A stretch of DNA of 32,710 bases, taken from positions 1 to 32,710 of the forward strand of contig JAKATL010000035.1 in assembly GCA_021827985.1 (NCBI GenBank), given 5' to 3'. Both the position numbers and the translations under genes were made by a program. The notes below the pieces were generated by a model. The model was not told the DNA's origin. It did not search any database and saw only the letters and a program-made list of their open reading frames with translations. Within the stretch, counting starts at the first letter, position 1. Each line of letters starts with the position of its first letter. Shown here in pieces: positions 26,260-32,710 of this stretch. The stretch comes from a bacterium (GTDB taxonomy: Bacteria; Chloroflexota; Dormibacteria; Aeolococcales; Bog-877).

Positions 26260-27756
26260 TCAGAACAGCCCTCCAGCGGTCGCCGTGTGGAGCCCGGGGA
26301 CCGTCACAGTGCATAGGGCGAGCTCCTCGGGGGAGCAAGAGTCGAGACGGGCGACCAGATCGAGGAAGCGCTCCTGCTCGGGCCCAGGGACGATCCCGTC
26401 AGCGAGGGTCCGGAACTTGCGCAAGTAGTCGGCCCGGCCGAATGGCCGTGCGCCGAGCGGGTGGGCGTCGGCCACGGCGAGCTCGTCCTGGACGACCGAG
26501 CCGTCCTCCATCTCGACGACCACCCGGCCTCCGAACGCCTTCTCGGTAGGATCGTCCGAGTGGTACCGGCGGGTCCACTCGGGATCCTCGAGAGTCCGGA
26601 CCTTGTGCCACAGCGCCACCGTCTCGGGGCGCGCCGCCCGTTCGGGCGCGTACGAGAGCTGGTGGTGCCACGCACCGTCCTCCAGGGCGACCGCGAAGAT
26701 GTACATCACCGAGTGGTCGAGCGTCTCCCGTGAGGCATGCGGGTCGAACTTCTGGGGATCGTTGGCACCGGAGCCGATGACCGTGTGGGTGTGGTGGCTG
26801 GTGTGAATCGTCACCGCACGCACGCCCTTGAGGTCGTCGAGGCGCGGCCGCAGCCGTCGAGCCAGATCGATCAGCGACTGGGCCTGGTACTCGGCCGAAT
26901 ACTCCTTGGTGTACGTGTCCAGGATCGCCCGCTTGGGTTCGCCCATGGCCGGCAGGGGCACCCAGTAGCGCGCGTCCCGACCGTCGAGCAGGCGGGCGAT
27001 CACCCCGTCCTCGCCCTCGTAAATCGGTGACGGCGCCGTCTCCCTGCGCATCGCCCGGTCCACCGCCTCCACCGCCATCTTCGACGCGAAGGCCGGCGCG
27101 TACGCCTTCCAGCTGGAGATCTCTCCCTTGCGCGACTGCCTGGTCGCGGTGGTGACGTGGAGTGCCTGCTGGATCGCTTGGTAGACGACCTTCGTATCCA
27201 GGTGGAGCAGGGTGCCCAGGCCAGCGGCGACCGAGGGACCGAGGTGCGCGACGTGATCGATCTTGTGGGCATGGAGCGAGATCCCCCGGGCCAGGTCGAC
27301 CTGGACCTCGTAGCCGGTTGCGATCGCCCGCACCAGATCGTGTCCGGAGCGGCCACGATGTTGGGCGACCGCGAGCAGCGGGGGGATATTGTCGCCGGGG
27401 TGAGAGTACTCAGCTGCCAGGTAGGTGTCGTGGAAGTCCAGCTCCCGCACGGCGACGCCGTTCGCCCACGCCGCCCACTCCGGCGACACTCGCACTGTGG
27501 GGTCCAGGCCCAAGACGGTCGCTCCCGGAGCGTAGGGGTGCCGGACGGCCTGGGCACGGGCCGTTGCCACTGGGCGGCGTGTGAGTGCTGCGAGTGCCAC
27601 CGCCGTGTCGTCGATGACCCGGTTCACGATCATCTCGGCGACATCGTCGTTGACATCCACGGGGTCAGTGGCCACCTTGGCGAGCTTCCACGCGAGCTGC
27701 TCCTCGCAGGGCAGCCGGTCAACGCTCGGGTGGACACCGACCTCGTGCCTGATCAC
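26260..27756 (-). CDS. prpD: 2-methylcitrate dehydratase (MmgE/PrpD family), 498 aa
   Basis: Dehydrates 2-methylcitrate to 2-methyl-cis-aconitate, the second step of the methylcitrate cycle. Family features seen are [18 protein letters not shown] (about 94-111), [14 protein letters not shown] (118-131) and [16 protein letters not shown] (159-174). Also present are [22 protein letters not shown] (about 202-223) and [15 protein letters not shown] (about 315-329). Length is within the usual 450-500 range. The GTG start has GAGGG about 10 bases upstream. It is the first gene of prpD-prpB-prpC, and no regulator gene lies next to it. Confidence 0.94.
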   Translation of the reverse strand: MIRHEVGVHPSVDRLPCEEQLAWKLAKVATDPVDVNDDVAEMIVNRVIDDTAVALAALTRRPVATARAQAVRHPYAPGATVLGLDPTVRVSPEWAAWANGVAVRELDFHDTYLAAEYSHPGDNIPPLLAVAQHRGRSGHDLVRAIATGYEVQVDLARGISLHAHKIDHVAHLGPSVAAGLGTLLHLDTKVVYQAIQQALHVTTATRQSRKGEISSWKAYAPAFASKMAVEAVDRAMRRETAPSPIYEGEDGVIARLLDGRDARYWVPLPAMGEPKRAILDTYTKEYSAEYQAQSLIDLARRLRPRLDDLKGVRAVTIHTSHHTHTVIGSGANDPQKFDPHASRETLDHSVMYIFAVALEDGAWHHQLSYAPERAARPETVALWHKVRTLEDPEWTRRYHSDDPTEKAFGGRVVVEMEDGSVVQDELAVADAHPLGARPFGRADYLRKFRTLADGIVPGPEQERFLDLVARLDSCSPEELALCTVTVPGLHTATAGGLF

Positions 27757-28151
27757 CGCCGTCTACCCTCGCAGGCCACCGGCCCGCGCTCCGGCTGAAC
27801 GTGGGCGCTCACCGGGGGCAGCCCTGCGGGGTCGTGGCCTCGGCACATCCTGGCGGCGCGTCGCTGACCTGCTCCCCGGTCACGATCCCCGGCCGCAGTG
27901 GTACCGGGGCCGGCACTGCCTGGGGGACGCGGTCAACATGGGTCCCGAGGCGAAATGGAGACGACGATGTGGCACGACCCGCCCGGCGACCCAGCCTGAA
28001 CGACCAGGAATGCGCCGAATTGGTGAGCTGCTGGCAGCGCCGTCGCCCCACCGATACCTCGGCTGCCCGGGGCGGTCAAGCATGTTCCCCTCTTCCACTT
28101 CTCGCCCAACCAGTCCTGTCCATCCCCGCTGTCGGCCACGGCTCAGTGTAG
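27757..28151. other. Spacer upstream of prpD and before the TnpB relic
   Basis: This must contain the prpD promoter, reading leftwards. Open frames here do not give protein-like translations. It may also contain the missing N-terminal part of the TnpB-like gene that follows, but I see no recognisable remnant. No convincing promoter hexamers or operator were found. Confidence 0.4.
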
Positions 28152-29626
28152 CTGGGCTGTCGCACCTTGGCCCGCAGCCGGTTCGCATGCCTGCCTGAAC
28201 GCGAGGCTCGTCGACGCCACCTCAGCGGCGAGCCTGACATAGCCCTGATCGAGCGAACCGGGCTGGTGAAGCAGAACCGGCTCCAGCAGGGATGCCGCGG
28301 CTTCGCCGCTCGGTTCCGCGCCTGGCTCAAGGACCTCGACTTCGACCGTCTGCAGCACCTGCGGGCGCGTCTGGCCGTTCTGGATCGAGATCTCGAAGCC
28401 GGTCAGGTGCACATCACCAGGGGTGGCAAGCGGCTGCTGCGCCAGCGCCTGCACCTGGACCAGGCCGGAATGACCAGGGAGCAGTGGCGAGAGCTATGGG
28501 ATGCCTCGAGGTGGTGGATCACCGCCAACGGCGAGTCCGGGAAGAGCTTGGGCAACGAGACCATCCGGGTCCAGCCCCGAAGGGGTTCTGGAGGTGGACC
28601 TGCCCGAGCCGCTGGCCCGGCTGGCCAACTTGACCAGAGGGGGACTCACCCGGTACCGCTTTCAGGCTAAGGTTCGCTTCTCGTATTGCCAGGCGGAGTG
28701 GCTGGCCCAGGTCGAGGCTGACCGGGCGGTCGCCCACGCCACCTCCTTCGACCAGGCCCAGAGCCGGTTCTACATCGATGCCAGCTTCACCCCGACCTCC
28801 CCTCCCCGGGTCCCGGCCTACCAGGATCTGCTCTCTGACCCGGCCGCACGCACCCTGGCGGTGGACCACAACCATGGCTTCCTCGCTCCCGCCCTGCTCG
28901 ACCGCTTCGGCAACCGGTGGGCCGGCTGCCTCACGTCGCACTGGTGACCGAGGAGCTGTCCGCCTCGACCAGGGACGGGCACCTGCGCCAGGCGATCACC
29001 GACCTTCTGGAGCTGGCCGAGGCGGGAGGCGCCAGGTCCATCACCATTGAGGACCTCGGCTTCTCGGAGATGCGCTCGACCGGCCGGGAGCAATACGGCT
29101 CCCGCCGCTGGTTCCGCAAGGTGGTCTCGGGGATGCCGACCGCCAAGTTCCGGGATCGATTGGTGGCGATGGCCTCCAGGCGGGGCATCGCGGTGGTTGG
29201 AGTCCCCGTCGCTTACTCCTCGATCTGGGGCAGGCAGCACTGGCTGGCTCCCCTCTGGGCCCAGCATCAGCAGGTATCCGGGCACACGGCCGCGGCCGTG
29301 GTGCTCGGTAGAAGGGCACTCCGCCCGGCGCCGAACCAAAGGCCAGTCCAGGTGTGACCACGTCCGACCGGAGGATCGAAGCGGCGGCTCTGCCCGCTGA
29401 CGTGGAGAGCTACCACGGGGCAGGCGTCGCCATGACCGGTACCGGGTGCCAGGGCCAGCCCAAGCTCCGAAGGCGTCCGGGCAACCACCCACGTGGCGCA
29501 AGACCCGAAACGGCGATGGCCTGCTTGGCACAACCCAGGTCGGGAAGGACCGCTCGTCCCGACCGGGTGTCGCTCATGGGCACTCAGCAGGAACGGTGCG
29601 AGCTTGCTGGCGGTGGCCACGCATGA
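28152..29626 (+). pseudogene. tnpB: TnpB-like RuvC nuclease/transposase (IS605 OrfB type), broken by frameshifts
   Basis: Translation is family-like only if three frames are joined. The first frame (28152 to about 28575) covers RHLSGEPDIALIERTGLVK through ITRGGKRLLRQRL and LGNETIRVQP. At the CCCC run 28575-28578 it passes to PEGVLEVDLPEPLARLAN and on to the RuvC-I aspartate in AVDHNHGFLAP (28864-28866). Near 28914 the frame shifts back to VGRLPHVALVTEE, then RuvC-II ITIEDLGF (Glu at 29049-29051) and RRWFRKVVSGMPTAKFRDRLVAMA. That frame ends at a stop at 29355, while PGVTTSDRRIEAAAL continues in another frame. The place of the RuvC-III aspartate, usually in VDPAYTS, reads VPVAYSS. The N-terminal part is absent. 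It is surely an inactive relic unless the frameshifts are sequencing errors. Confidence 0.82.
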
Positions 29627-29654
29627 ACGACGCTCCACTGGTTGGTCAGGCCGT

Positions 29655-29692
29655 CCTGTGAGATCAGCGCCGATTGGCGCGGACCTCACAGG
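29655..29692. terminator. Nested hairpin overlapping the end of the LytTR gene
   Basis: Outer arms CCTGTGAG (29655-29662) and CTCACAGG (29685-29692) enclose an inner stem, GCGCC (29667-29671) with GGCGC (29676-29680). The right outer arm covers the stop codon of the LytTR gene (29686-29688). It may be a terminator for converging transcripts. It may instead be a subterminal hairpin of the IS605-type element, since such elements carry hairpins near their ends. Confidence 0.5.
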
Positions 29693-30414
29693 CGCAACTC
29701 CTGGCGCAGCGCGATGGCGTGGCGGCGCGACACCGGCACCGGATACTGGGCATCGTCGTTTCCCACTCTGAGAACGTAGGTGCCGTTCACCTGGCTCTGC
29801 ACGCTCTGCACGTGGTCGAGGTTGACGACGTAGCGACGGTGCACCCTGAGGAAGGAGCGACCCCGCACCCGCTCCTCGAACTCGGCCATCCTGAGGGTCG
29901 AGTTGAAGGCTCCGTCCGCCGTCCGCACTACGACCCTGCGGTCGTCGAACGTGACCATGTAGACGGACTCGATGCGGACCAGCAGGACCTGGCCGCGAAA
30001 CAGCACCGGGACCCGGTTGCGCAGGGCCGACCATCCCGACCCCGATTCGAGCCCGGCCGCCACCTCCCGGGCGCCAACCGCGGCCGCAGCGGGCGCCCGT
30101 GCGACCACCTGGAGGATGTGGCGGACCTGCTCCGGCTGAGTCGTGGGCACGATGTAGAAGATCACCCAGGACCCTGTCCCCGGACGATCCGACAGATGGT
30201 CCCAATCGAGTCCCTCGAGCCCAGCCGTGGTAACGTCAACGAAGACGACGTCAAAGTGATCGGAGTGGAGCGCGTCCATCGCTCCAGCCACGTCGGCAGC
30301 CTGCTCAAGGGCGACGACCTCGGGGATGCAGCTCAACTGGTCGAGAAGCAGCTCCCGCCAAGCGCCCACGGCGCCGACAATGAGGATGGAGAGCGTCGTG
30401 CCCACGTGGTCCAC
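29686..30414 (-). CDS. LytTR-type DNA-binding regulator with degenerate receiver domain, 242 aa
   Basis: The C-terminal LytTR domain (about residues 135-242) binds DNA in this family. It shows RIESVYMVTFDDRRVVVRTADGAF, the core FLRVHRRYVVNLDHVQSV and PVSRRHAIALRQELRL. The N-terminal domain (about 6-110) has a response-regulator fold pattern, with DVVFVDVTTAGLEGLD holding a possible phospho-acceptor. However, the acidic pair normally after the first strand is replaced (LIVGAVGAW), and the conserved lysine region reads IFYIVPTTQPEQ. Phosphorylation is therefore doubtful. No histidine kinase gene is adjacent. The GTG at 30414 lacks a ribosome site; the in-frame GTG at 30405, with AGGTGG five bases upstream, is an equally good start. 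Targets are unknown. Confidence 0.87.
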   Translation of the reverse strand: MDHVGTTLSILIVGAVGAWRELLLDQLSCIPEVVALEQAADVAGAMDALHSDHFDVVFVDVTTAGLEGLDWDHLSDRPGTGSWVIFYIVPTTQPEQVRHILQVVARAPAAAAVGAREVAAGLESGSGWSALRNRVPVLFRGQVLLVRIESVYMVTFDDRRVVVRTADGAFNSTLRMAEFEERVRGRSFLRVHRRYVVNLDHVQSVQSQVNGTYVLRVGNDDAQYPVPVSRRHAIALRQELRL

Positions 30415-30484
30415 CTGTTCGCACCGGGCGCGGCCCTACGCCGTCAGAGACCCCGGTACCCTCCGATGATGGAGTCTGGTGGCG

Positions 30485-30610
30485 GGCCGCCGCAACCGGG
30501 CCGGGGGTGGTTAGGACCTGTCCAGCCCCGGCCCCGGGCCTGGGGGTGGGTTGGACCGCTTCCATTCGCGACCCCGGGCCCCAGGGACCGGTCCGGGCGG
30601 GACCCCGGGG
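30485..30610 (+). repeat. Second, decayed array of the 17-bp repeat family
   Basis: Copies related to CAGCCGCGACCCCGGGC begin at 30523 (two mismatches) and 30563 (two mismatches), 40 bases apart. More diverged copies start near 30485 and 30594. Repeat and period match the array at 17672-17926. It fills the spacer between the LytTR gene and the SGNH hydrolase gene, so this family occupies at least two intergenic sites. Confidence 0.6.
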
Positions 30611-30642
30611 TGGCTCTTACCGGTGGCTTTGCGACCTCGGGC

Positions 30643-31539
30643 TCAGCGGAGCAGGCCAGAGAGGGCGGGGGCCTCCGCAAACGCCCCAGCGATCACCGCA
30701 TATCCCGTGGCATTGGGATGGATGTTCGGCGGAGAGTAGTCGCACATCCAGGTCAACTGGCAGATCAGGGCGACGTCCAGGGGCACCACGGTGCCCGCGA
30801 AGGGCACGGGGGCGAGGTCGAAGGTGCGGAAGGCGGACTGGACGTCCGCCACCCGGTCCCCGGCCCTCCCGTACACCCCCTCCAACAGACGGTTGAAGGT
30901 GAGCGTCACGGCCAGCGACTCCGCGGCCAGGGTGGTCCCGCCGGGGAGGAGGTAGGCGGCCAGGAAGGGGTCGTAGTAGTTCATCCCCACGATCGGCACC
31001 CCCCTCCCGGCGGCCCGCCGCAGGGCGGTGAGGATCACCGGCAGCTGCCCTGCCACCTGGCTGAAACCCTGGAGAACGCAGCTCTCATCGATGCTGCCCG
31101 AGGCGAGGACGCAGCCGTCCACGTTGTTGGCCCCGATGTCGATGGTGATGAGCGCCACCTGGCCTGGGTGTCGCGCCAGGAATTGGACGGCCCGGGCCAG
31201 CTGGGACGGGCCCTCGGAGTAGCAGGGGCTGCCTACCCCACTCAGCATGGAGGCGGTGGTCTCCCCGGGGCAGCTGAGGTTGACCGCCTCAAGGTTGGGG
31301 TGGGCGACCTGCAGCTCCTGGTAGAGGTCGCAGGCGTACCCGTACGGGAAGCCGCAGGATTGGAGTGTTCCGGCATCCTCCGGCTGGTACCCGGTGGCCA
31401 GGGAGTCCCCCAGGGCCAGGTAGTACCGGGGAGCCGCCGCGGTCCCGGGCCGCCCCGCGGCGCTGGCCACCTCCGGCACCGCCGCTAGCAGCAACCCCAG
31501 AAGAGCCGCCATCCCTAAACGCCAGGTCCTACTCCCCAT
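30643..31539 (-). CDS. Secreted SGNH/GDSL hydrolase, 298 aa
   Basis: Predicted extracellular esterase or lipase. A signal peptide is visible: basic start MGSRTWR, hydrophobic LGMAALLGLLLAAVP, and a likely cut after EVASA (about residue 27). Catalytic blocks are YLALGDSLATGY (nucleophile S46), NLSCPGETT (88-96), IDIGANNVDGC (GANN 136-139, oxyanion hole) and NIHPNATGY (H274). The acidic residue usually two or three positions before this His is not present (PPNIH), so the triad may be incomplete. Eight cysteines in the mature part suggest disulfides and export. The ATG at 31539 has GAGGGG about seven bases upstream; another ATG two codons earlier abuts that site and is less likely. The longer open frame continuing upstream is not protein-like. 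It is a lone gene. Confidence 0.88.
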   Translation of the reverse strand: MGSRTWRLGMAALLGLLLAAVPEVASAAGRPGTAAAPRYYLALGDSLATGYQPEDAGTLQSCGFPYGYACDLYQELQVAHPNLEAVNLSCPGETTASMLSGVGSPCYSEGPSQLARAVQFLARHPGQVALITIDIGANNVDGCVLASGSIDESCVLQGFSQVAGQLPVILTALRRAAGRGVPIVGMNYYDPFLAAYLLPGGTTLAAESLAVTLTFNRLLEGVYGRAGDRVADVQSAFRTFDLAPVPFAGTVVPLDVALICQLTWMCDYSPPNIHPNATGYAVIAGAFAEAPALSGLLR

Positions 31540-31751
31540 GACCATCCCCCTCGGCGCACGCTCAGCCGTCCCGGCAGGGACTACACCGTCCCTCCACCCC
31601 CAGTTGGGGCCCTCCGGCCAGGGCACCCCGGGGGCCCGGAGGTGGGCTGAGGGGCAGAGGTGGGCCCCCGGGTTCGGCTCGGGGCACGGCGCGGGTCCGC
31701 CCGGAGTGGCGGAGCGCCCGCCCGGGGGCGGCCCGGGGGACCAGGAATGCG

Positions 31752-32612
31752 GTGGACCAGCTCCGAGACCTCGCCGAACTCTTCGCCGCCAGCACCGGGC
31801 GGGCCAGCAGCTCGCGGGAGTACCTGGGGGTGCTGCGCTCCTTCGCCGCCTTCGCCACCGCCTGGGGAGAGGGCTCCCCTTCTCAGCTCTCCCCCACCCT
31901 GCTCCTCCACTACCAGGCGCAGCTCGGCCGGCTGGCACCCACGACCCGCCACCACCGGCTTCTCCTGGTGCGCCAGTTCCTGCGCTACCTGGAGCGCTCC
32001 GGCCTCTGCCAGAGGGGGCTCCCCGAGGTCCTGCGGATCCAGCCGCTGGCGCCCCACCACCCCCGGCCGGCGATCTCCGTTGCGGAGCAGCGGCGGCTGA
32101 TCCAGGCGGCCCCCGACCAGCGCAGCCGGCTGCTCATCTGGCTGCTGCTGGGGACCGGGGCCCGGATCTCGGAGGTCCTCAGCTGCCAGGGCTCCTCCTA
32201 CCAGGAGGGCCTCCTCTACCTCTGCGGCAAGACCGGCACCCGCTCAGTCCCCCTGCAGGAGGGGCTGCGCCGGGAGCTGGAGGCCCACATCGCGGCGGCG
32301 GGGGGCGGGGACGGCCCCCTCTTCCGCTCCCGCCAGGGCCAGCTCTCCGACCGGAGGGCGAGGGAGCTCCTCCTCGACTGCTGCCATAGGGCCGGCCTTC
32401 CGCCGCTGAGCCCCCACGACCTGCGCCACGCCGCCTGCTCCCGCTGGCTTCGGGCGGGGATCCCGGTGGTGGTGGTCTCCCGCACCCTGGGCCACTCCCG
32501 CCCCTCCACCACCTGGAACCACTACGCCTCGGTGACCGCCCAGGACCTCTCCAGGGGGCTCTCCTCAGACCCCCTGGAGCTGGAGGGGTTGGGAGCTGCC
32601 TCCGATCAGTAG
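31752..32612 (+). CDS. Tyrosine recombinase/integrase, 286 aa
   Basis: A site-specific recombinase of the phage integrase family. The N-terminal SAM-like core-binding domain spans residues about 1-90 (LRSFAAFATAW, TTRHHRLLLVRQFLRYLERSG). The catalytic domain holds the full set: R138 in GTGARISEVLS, K160 in LCGKTGTRSVPL, H222 and R225 in SPHDLRHAACSRWL, H248 in LGHSRPSTTWNHY and nucleophile Y258. The length is like XerC/XerD and short integrases. The GTG start has AGGA five bases upstream. It is divergent from the hydrolase gene and followed at once by an IS607-type element. No excisionase or attachment site was seen, so whether it moves an element or acts in chromosome resolution is open. Confidence 0.92.
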   Translation: MDQLRDLAELFAASTGRASSSREYLGVLRSFAAFATAWGEGSPSQLSPTLLLHYQAQLGRLAPTTRHHRLLLVRQFLRYLERSGLCQRGLPEVLRIQPLAPHHPRPAISVAEQRRLIQAAPDQRSRLLIWLLLGTGARISEVLSCQGSSYQEGLLYLCGKTGTRSVPLQEGLRRELEAHIAAAGGGDGPLFRSRQGQLSDRRARELLLDCCHRAGLPPLSPHDLRHAACSRWLRAGIPVVVVSRTLGHSRPSTTWNHYASVTAQDLSRGLSSDPLELEGLGAASDQ

Positions 32613-32710
32613 CCTTCTGTGCCCCATATGTATGTTCTAGTCTGCTATCATGGTGAGCGTGAACCTGAAGCAGTGGGCCGAAGTACAGGGGGTGCACTAC
32701 CACACGGCCT
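32613..32710 (+). mobile_element. Left end of an IS607-family insertion sequence (partial)
   Basis: Composition drops sharply to A/T-rich right after the integrase stop (CATATGTATGTTCTAG, then TATCAT), followed by a transposase start of IS607 type. The exact left boundary cannot be set because IS607 elements lack terminal inverted repeats and the right end is outside the window. Confidence 0.55.
32650..32710 (+). CDS. tnpA: IS607-type transposase (serine recombinase), 5' end only
   Basis: The window ends inside this gene. The 20 visible residues, MVSVNLKQWAEVQGVHYHTA, match the start of the MerR-like helix-turn-helix that opens IS607 TnpA proteins (NLKEWAEAQGVHPQTAYRW type). Possible starts are the ATG at 32650, GTG at 32653 or GTG at 32659. 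The last would begin exactly at the conserved NLK. The A/T-rich stretch just before (32626-32651) is probably the left end of the element and its promoter. Confidence 0.72.
   Translation, partial: MVSVNLKQWAEVQGVHYHTA

Noticed and set aside
29674..31488. 604-codon open frame on the plus strand
   Set aside because: It runs antisense through both the LytTR and SGNH genes and through the repeat array, so it is an artefact of GC-rich composition.

Overview
The window comes from a high-GC bacterium, most likely an actinobacterium. The evidence is GC-rich codon third positions, frequent GTG starts, a prpD-prpB-prpC methylcitrate cluster, and TnpB and IS607 sequences of the kind common in Actinobacteria. 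No rRNA, tRNA or CRISPR array was recognised. All family calls were made by eye from motifs; no searches were run.

Left part, 1-17.3 kb: an island that looks like antiviral defence. A minus-strand operon (15748 down to 5915) encodes a DUF499-type ATPase, a 147-residue protein, a DUF1156-type DNA methyltransferase and a phospholipase-D/SNF2 helicase fusion. Neighbouring genes overlap by 1 base or lie 2 and 14 bases apart, so they are probably made together. Facing it (2324-5746, plus strand) is a second SNF2/RapA-like helicase preceded by a short, probably disordered protein. Two unrecognised genes flank the set: a 422-residue protein at the far left and a 308-residue protein head-to-head with the ATPase. 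The composition suggests marking of DNA by methylation and ATP-driven remodelling or degradation of foreign DNA. It resembles helicase-methylase-ATPase clusters, but the pairing with a second helicase and the two unknown genes may be new.

Boundary, 17.3-18.2 kb: no gene, but an unusual array of seven 17-bp direct repeats with a period near 39 bp, led by a large hairpin. A second, more decayed array of the same family lies at 30.5-30.6 kb.

Centre, 18.2-27.8 kb: short-chain fatty acid metabolism. Two convergent propionyl-CoA-synthetase-like genes (one with an altered hinge motif) are separated by a strong hairpin. An acetate/propionate transporter (satP) lies upstream of the canonical copy. 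The operon prpD-prpB-prpC encodes the methylcitrate cycle. Together they would import propionate, activate it to propionyl-CoA and convert it to pyruvate and succinate.

Right part, 27.8-32.7 kb: a mixed, mobile-rich region. It holds a TnpB-like gene broken by three frameshifts, a LytTR regulator with a degenerate receiver domain, a secreted SGNH hydrolase, an intact-looking tyrosine recombinase and the first codons of an IS607-type transposase running off the window. A decayed sequence resembling the TnpB gene's downstream tail also lies at 23.8 kb.
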